The position numbers were made by a program, and so were the translations under genes. This document shows positions 29,670 to 32,275 of a DNA stretch of 32,275 nucleotides, in pieces. The first letter of the stretch is position 1. Each line of letters begins with the position of its first letter. This stretch comes from an uncultured bacterium (GTDB lineage Bacteria > JAAXHH01), in assembly GCA_913051705.1 (NCBI GenBank), contig CAJXCW010000026.1:1-32275 (forward strand). Reading direction: 5' to 3'. The notes beneath the pieces were generated by a model. That model did not search any database. It was not told the DNA's origin and saw only the letters and a program-made list of their open reading frames with translations.

Positions 29670-29786
29670 ATGATCGTAACAATTGATACCAATGTTCTGT
29701 TCTCAGCACCTCACAGTCGATTCGGGGTTTCGCATGCCATTTCACGTCTGATTATAGACGAGAAAATCCATATTGAGAAAACATAA
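29670..29786 (+). pseudogene. PIN-domain (VapC-like) toxin, N-terminal fragment
   Basis: 38 codons: MIVTIDTNVLFSAPHSRFGV, then SHAISRLIIDEKI, then a stop. TIDTNVL carries the first catalytic Asp of PIN-domain ribonucleases, and the spacing to G-x-S-H is that of the family. Three of the four acidic active-site residues, about 100 residues, are missing. The sequence after 29780 belongs to an opposite-strand relic, so the gene was cut there. Confidence 0.65.
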
Positions 29787-30033
29787 TGGCTGAAAATACG
29801 GTTGTAATTGCTGTACCACGACCGTCTGATCATACTCAGCCATGATACCGCCCGCATAGTCATTCACCGCCGCCATCAGTCGGTCGGCCAGCACCTGTGC
29901 CGAACTCACCGGCTAAGGCGCCCAATGTATCCGCCATCCGCTCAAAACCGTACTGCTCGGCGGCCTCGCTTTTGGCCTCATATAACCCATCGCTGTACAG
30001 CACCACACTATCTCCCAGCGACAGCGTTGGAGA
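29787..30033 (-). pseudogene. SpoIIE-type PP2C phosphatase, C-terminal relic with a frameshift
   Basis: From 30033 down: SPTLSLGDSVVLYSDGLYEA, then EQYGFERMADTLGAL. The G-D-x-(V/L)-x-L-Y-(S/T)-D-G-(L/V)-x-E-A block is the metal-binding core of SpoIIE/RsbU phosphatases. Near 29900 a one-base shift is needed to go on into VLADRLMAAVNDY and EYDQTVVVQQLQ, the end of the domain. There is no N-terminal part. The half GAF domain at 29179 is of a type often joined to such phosphatases, so both may come from related genes. Confidence 0.65.
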
Positions 30034-30188
30034 AAGGCCACAACGTCGAGTGGCTGCTCAACTACCGGGGCGGTTCGTTCGTCCTGCCCGCAAAAAAAGA
30101 GGTCATCCGGGCGATCCGGCTGGGCGCCGTATGTTACAAACCCTTGAATGAGGCGGAGCTCTTCCAGATCTATGCTGGGTCTCGATAG
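30024..30188 (+). pseudogene. C-terminal fragment of an unrecognised protein
   Basis: The plus frame reads ALEKGHNVEWLLNYRGGSFV, then LPAKKEVIRAIRLGAV and LNEAELFQIYAGSR to a stop. It looks like real protein sequence but begins abruptly at the joint with the opposite-strand phosphatase relic and has no start. I do not recognise the family. Confidence 0.4.
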
Positions 30189-30281
30189 GAAGGCACGATG
30201 AGACGGAAGTGTTTGTCTCCGCGCTGAAAGAAGTTCTTTCTTGAGCATTTAGCCCGTACTTATGGACATCAGGAGGTATTT

Positions 30282-31145
30282 ATGATGAGGCGCTGTCGGT
30301 GTTGTCGACGCTATGGAACGTCAATAAGTATCATCTGTTTGACGTTTATATTCTGGCATCAGAATGCTGAGCCAAGTCATGCGAGCGCCGGATTTTTCCC
30401 GCTTGATTCAGCTCAGACCTCCTCCGGTATGAATGAGTCGGATGATGACCGGGATACCCGGTCCATTGTCACCCGTCTGAACGAAAAATACGGACGACAA
30501 TGGAGTTTCAAGATTCTGTCCCATGACATCGATGAAAATGTGGCTATCGTCCTGGGGGAAATAACGGCCTCCGGGATGACAAAACAACAATTCGGAACCG
30601 CGACCTTGTATCATGCCGAAGGGGAAGCGCTTAAAGCCGCCACATCTACCGCGTTTATAAAAACAGCTGCGCTCTTCGGCATCCATACAGCCAAACGGCA
30701 AGTTGATACGCCCCCGATCCGCGAATCGGTTCCGGTACCGTCCTCTGCACCGGTAAAAGACCCACCGGCCGCACCACCTGAAACAGAACAGGTTATCATC
30801 AGTCCCGAGCAGCAGGTGACCAATACCGTCATCGCCTGGTCGCAGGCCTGGTCGCAACAGGATGCCGATACCTATCTATCGTTCTATGCCCCTGAGTTTC
30901 AGACGCCGTCCAATGTACCGCGCCGGGATTGGGAAACGGCAAGGCGTCAACGGCTGAGCAAGCCCGGGTTCATAGAAGTCATGGTGAGCGACATGAAGGT
31001 ATTACCGATTAACAGTACGATGGTTTACGTTCGGTTCACGCAATCCTATCGGTCGGATACGTTGCAGTCCGTTGTAGATAAAGAATTCAAGCTCAAACAG
31101 GAAAATGATCGGTGGAAAATCGTGAGGGAACGAGTCATTAGATAA
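30282..31145 (+). CDS. Exported protein with Rad52-like and NTF2-like (Cds6-type) domains
   Basis: 287 residues. A basic N-terminus and hydrophobic segment (residues ~12-25, GTSISIICLTFIFW) suggest export or a membrane anchor. Residues ~56-137 (VTRLNEKYGRQW, AIVLGEITASG, GEALKAATSTAFIKTAALFG) resemble the Rad52/Rad22 single-strand annealing fold, notably the A-L-K-x-A-x-(T/S)-x-A-x-(I/L)-K-x-A-x-x-(F/L)-G-I block. A proline-rich linker (~140-170) leads to an NTF2-like domain (~175-287: WSQAWSQQDADTYLSFYAPE, FTQSYRSDTLQSVVDKEFKL), as at the end of Cds6-type L,D-transpeptidases. A DNA-repair role is unlikely outside the cytoplasm, so the first domain may be a sequence look-alike. GGAGG lies 5 bases before ATG 30282. 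It precedes the dead aminotransferase by 11 bp. Confidence 0.65.
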   Translation: MMRRCRCCRRYGTSISIICLTFIFWHQNAEPSHASAGFFPLDSAQTSSGMNESDDDRDTRSIVTRLNEKYGRQWSFKILSHDIDENVAIVLGEITASGMTKQQFGTATLYHAEGEALKAATSTAFIKTAALFGIHTAKRQVDTPPIRESVPVPSSAPVKDPPAAPPETEQVIISPEQQVTNTVIAWSQAWSQQDADTYLSFYAPEFQTPSNVPRRDWETARRQRLSKPGFIEVMVSDMKVLPINSTMVYVRFTQSYRSDTLQSVVDKEFKLKQENDRWKIVRERVIR

Positions 31146-31156
31146 AGGAGACTAAA

Positions 31157-31785
31157 ATGAGTACGGATCATCAGAATAAACCCCCTATCTCCGGACGAGG
31201 TTTCCTTTAAAGGAGCGCTGCTCAGTGCCGGTACCCTGATGTTGGCGGACAGCCCGGCGATGTCCCAGCAGACGACGGGCAGGCGAAATCTTACCGCGAA
31301 AGATCTTCACGGATGGGGCGCCGAGCCGGGCGATGTCGATATCAACAATAATGAAAATCCGATGGGCCCCTCGCCGCGAGCAATGGAAGCTGTCTCAGAT
31401 TATATACACGGTGTGAACCGGTATGCCTGGTCTGCTTCTGGTGATCTGGTCAGAAAATTGGTCGGAATCCATCGGCTGCCGTGTCGAGAACGTATGAATG
31501 ACAACCTGCTGTTTGAAGGTGGTTCCGGCCAATTGCTGTATTACGCCGCCCTGCTCATATGGTGATATGACCAAGGTCTTCACGCGCCGCAGGGACGCGG
31601 GTTACGATACCAACGCGATCCGGGTGCCGTTGACAGATGATTACGTCATGACCTGGATGCCATGCTGGCCGCTATCACGCCGAATACCACTGTGATCAGC
31701 ATCACCAACCCGGAATTTGTACTCGGTAAACCGATATGACGCCTATGGGGTGGAGACCCAACTGATCGAAAAATTTCACCAATGA
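31157..31785 (+). pseudogene. HisC-like aminotransferase gene, decayed
   Basis: ATG 31157 with GGAG upstream. The reading runs MSTDHQNKPPISGRGFL to a TAA (31208-31210); removing one T restores KGALLSAGTLMLAD, a Tat-like signal whose twin Arg has become Gly-Arg. INNNENPMGPSPRAMEAV and LLFEGGSGQLLYYAALL follow, as in histidinol-phosphate aminotransferase relatives. One-base breaks near 31554 and 31645 separate YGDMTKVFTRRRDAGYD and HDLDAMLAAITPNTTVISIT. After T-N-P the sequence jumps to a possible C-terminus (GVETQLIEKFHQ), with most of the PLP domain, including the Lys, gone. Clearly dead. A related gene follows. Confidence 0.75.
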
Positions 31786-31818
31786 CAACCTTCGGATTTT
31801 TGTGTACTATGCAATTGC

Positions 31819-31824
31819 TATAAT
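31819..31824 (+). promoter_or_regulatory. Perfect -10 hexamer before the second HisC-like gene
   Basis: TATAAT, 53 bases before ATG 31878. No good -35 lies 16-18 bases upstream, so the call is tentative. Confidence 0.35.
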
Positions 31825-31877
31825 ATCCTTCAACTTCCTCATAGGGTCCTCTCTTCTCATCTCAGGAGACGTATAAC

Positions 31878-32275
31878 ATGGATGATAACAAACCCGTCCT
31901 CTCCCGCCGCAATTTCCTCATGAACGCCATCGCAGCGGCCGGTGTCCTCACATTAGCAGACCGCCTGGCCCTGGCCGAGCAGATGGCGTCGGGGAAAGCA
32001 CTCACCATAAATGATATCCACAGCGCGGGGTTACCGCCCGGTATCATTCGCATGTCGAGCAATGAAAATCCCCTTGGTCCGTCTCCCAAAGCGATGGAGG
32101 CCGTCGAGAAGTATAAGTGGAACAGCAATCGTTATAGTTGGTATGAGCAGGACGAGAAAGGAATACCGAAAAGCCTGAGCACACGCACCACCTTAAACGA
32201 CGCGCTGGCAAAGGTAAACGGTATCACGCTACCTGCGCCGTCTAAGAGTGAAAGCAGTTACGATAGACAAGACAA
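31878..32275 (+). CDS. Tat-exported HisC-like PLP aminotransferase, N-terminal part (3' end outside window)
   Basis: The frame is open to the right edge (132 codons seen). A Tat signal SRRNFLMNAIAAAGVLTLA is followed by GIIRMSSNENPLGPSPKAME, the N-terminal N-E-N-P-x-G-P-S block of class I/II aminotransferases related to histidinol-phosphate aminotransferase, then NRYSWYEQDEKG and TLNDALAKVNGI. The catalytic Lys would lie beyond the window. AGGAG lies 9 bases before ATG 31878. It is the intact neighbour of the dead copy at 31157. Like the class V enzyme at 8916 it is a PLP enzyme with a Tat signal, so periplasmic amino-acid or amine chemistry is suggested. Confidence 0.75.
   Translation, partial: MDDNKPVLSRRNFLMNAIAAAGVLTLADRLALAEQMASGKALTINDIHSAGLPPGIIRMSSNENPLGPSPKAMEAVEKYKWNSNRYSWYEQDEKGIPKSLSTRTTLNDALAKVNGITLPAPSKSESSYDRQD

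Noticed and set aside
31563-31565. TGA in the HisC-like gene as a possible selenocysteine codon
   Set aside because: It is off-frame after a one-base loss; the continued protein pattern resumes in another frame and no Cys is expected there.

Overview
The window reads as a piece of genome from an uncultivated, diderm (Gram-negative type) bacterium. Lipoprotein signals, Tat signals, a TonB-like single-pass protein, a multiheme cytochrome c and a Rieske protein all point to an outer membrane and a respiratory periplasm. The gene mix (Tat-exported PLP enzymes, LVIVD-repeat lipoprotein, creatininase, Gfo/Idh/MocA oxidoreductase, amidohydrolase_2 proteins, a double-length UvrA) is of the kind seen in FCB-type or environmental lineages such as Latescibacterota, Marinimicrobia, Gemmatimonadota or KSB1. 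That placement is inference only; no rRNA or tRNA gene is present.

Layout. 1-2122: the 3' end of a TauD/TfdA-type dioxygenase and a large FAD-dependent dehydrogenase. 2123-5048: gene-poor ground with relics (sialidase, ABC-2 permease, an LVIVD copy, a group II intron reverse transcriptase), one small lipoprotein with a terminator, and a small four-helix membrane protein. 5049-10247 (minus): a tight six-gene cluster, in transcription order class V aminotransferase with Tat signal, a truncated Asp/Glu racemase, a metal-site-less amidohydrolase relative, a normal amidohydrolase, an SGNH hydrolase and a Gfo/Idh/MocA oxidoreductase. 10513-13251 (plus): LVIVD lipoprotein and a DUF72 protein. 13283-17527: an antitoxin-like gene with a lost start codon, sthA, then (minus) a methyltransferase overlapping an MFS transporter, and a small ABM-like gene broken by one stop. 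17853-19772: a broken TPR lipoprotein gene and a TonB-like protein meeting at a strong hairpin terminator. 20017-25770: a UvrA-UvrA fusion of 1917 residues. 25983-27638: a probable selenocysteine-containing redoxin, a creatininase-family enzyme and a MacA/MacB deletion scar. 27645-29457 (minus): pentaheme cytochrome c, a 41-residue ORF, a Rieske protein and a half GAF domain. 29670-30188: three abutting gene fragments. 30282 to the end: an exported Rad52-like/NTF2-like protein and two Tat-type HisC-like aminotransferases, the first dead and the second running off the window.

Three things stand out. First, the redoxin at 25983-26580 has an in-frame TGA exactly where its family has the first Cys of a W-C-P-x-C motif, followed at a suitable distance by a perfect 7-bp hairpin with a GGG loop: a good bacterial SECIS candidate. 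Second, degenerate tandem arrays with a 7- or 8-base period recur between genes (12264, 13639, 15048, 17053, 17658, 19976, 29596). Three sit just upstream of genes that lack a Shine-Dalgarno site (sthA, uvrA, methyltransferase), and an octamer array also lies inside the second UvrA copy. Third, relics are very common: at least ten broken genes in 32 kb, some with one or two point lesions and some with deletion joints. This means either active gene decay or, for the single-base cases, assembly error.
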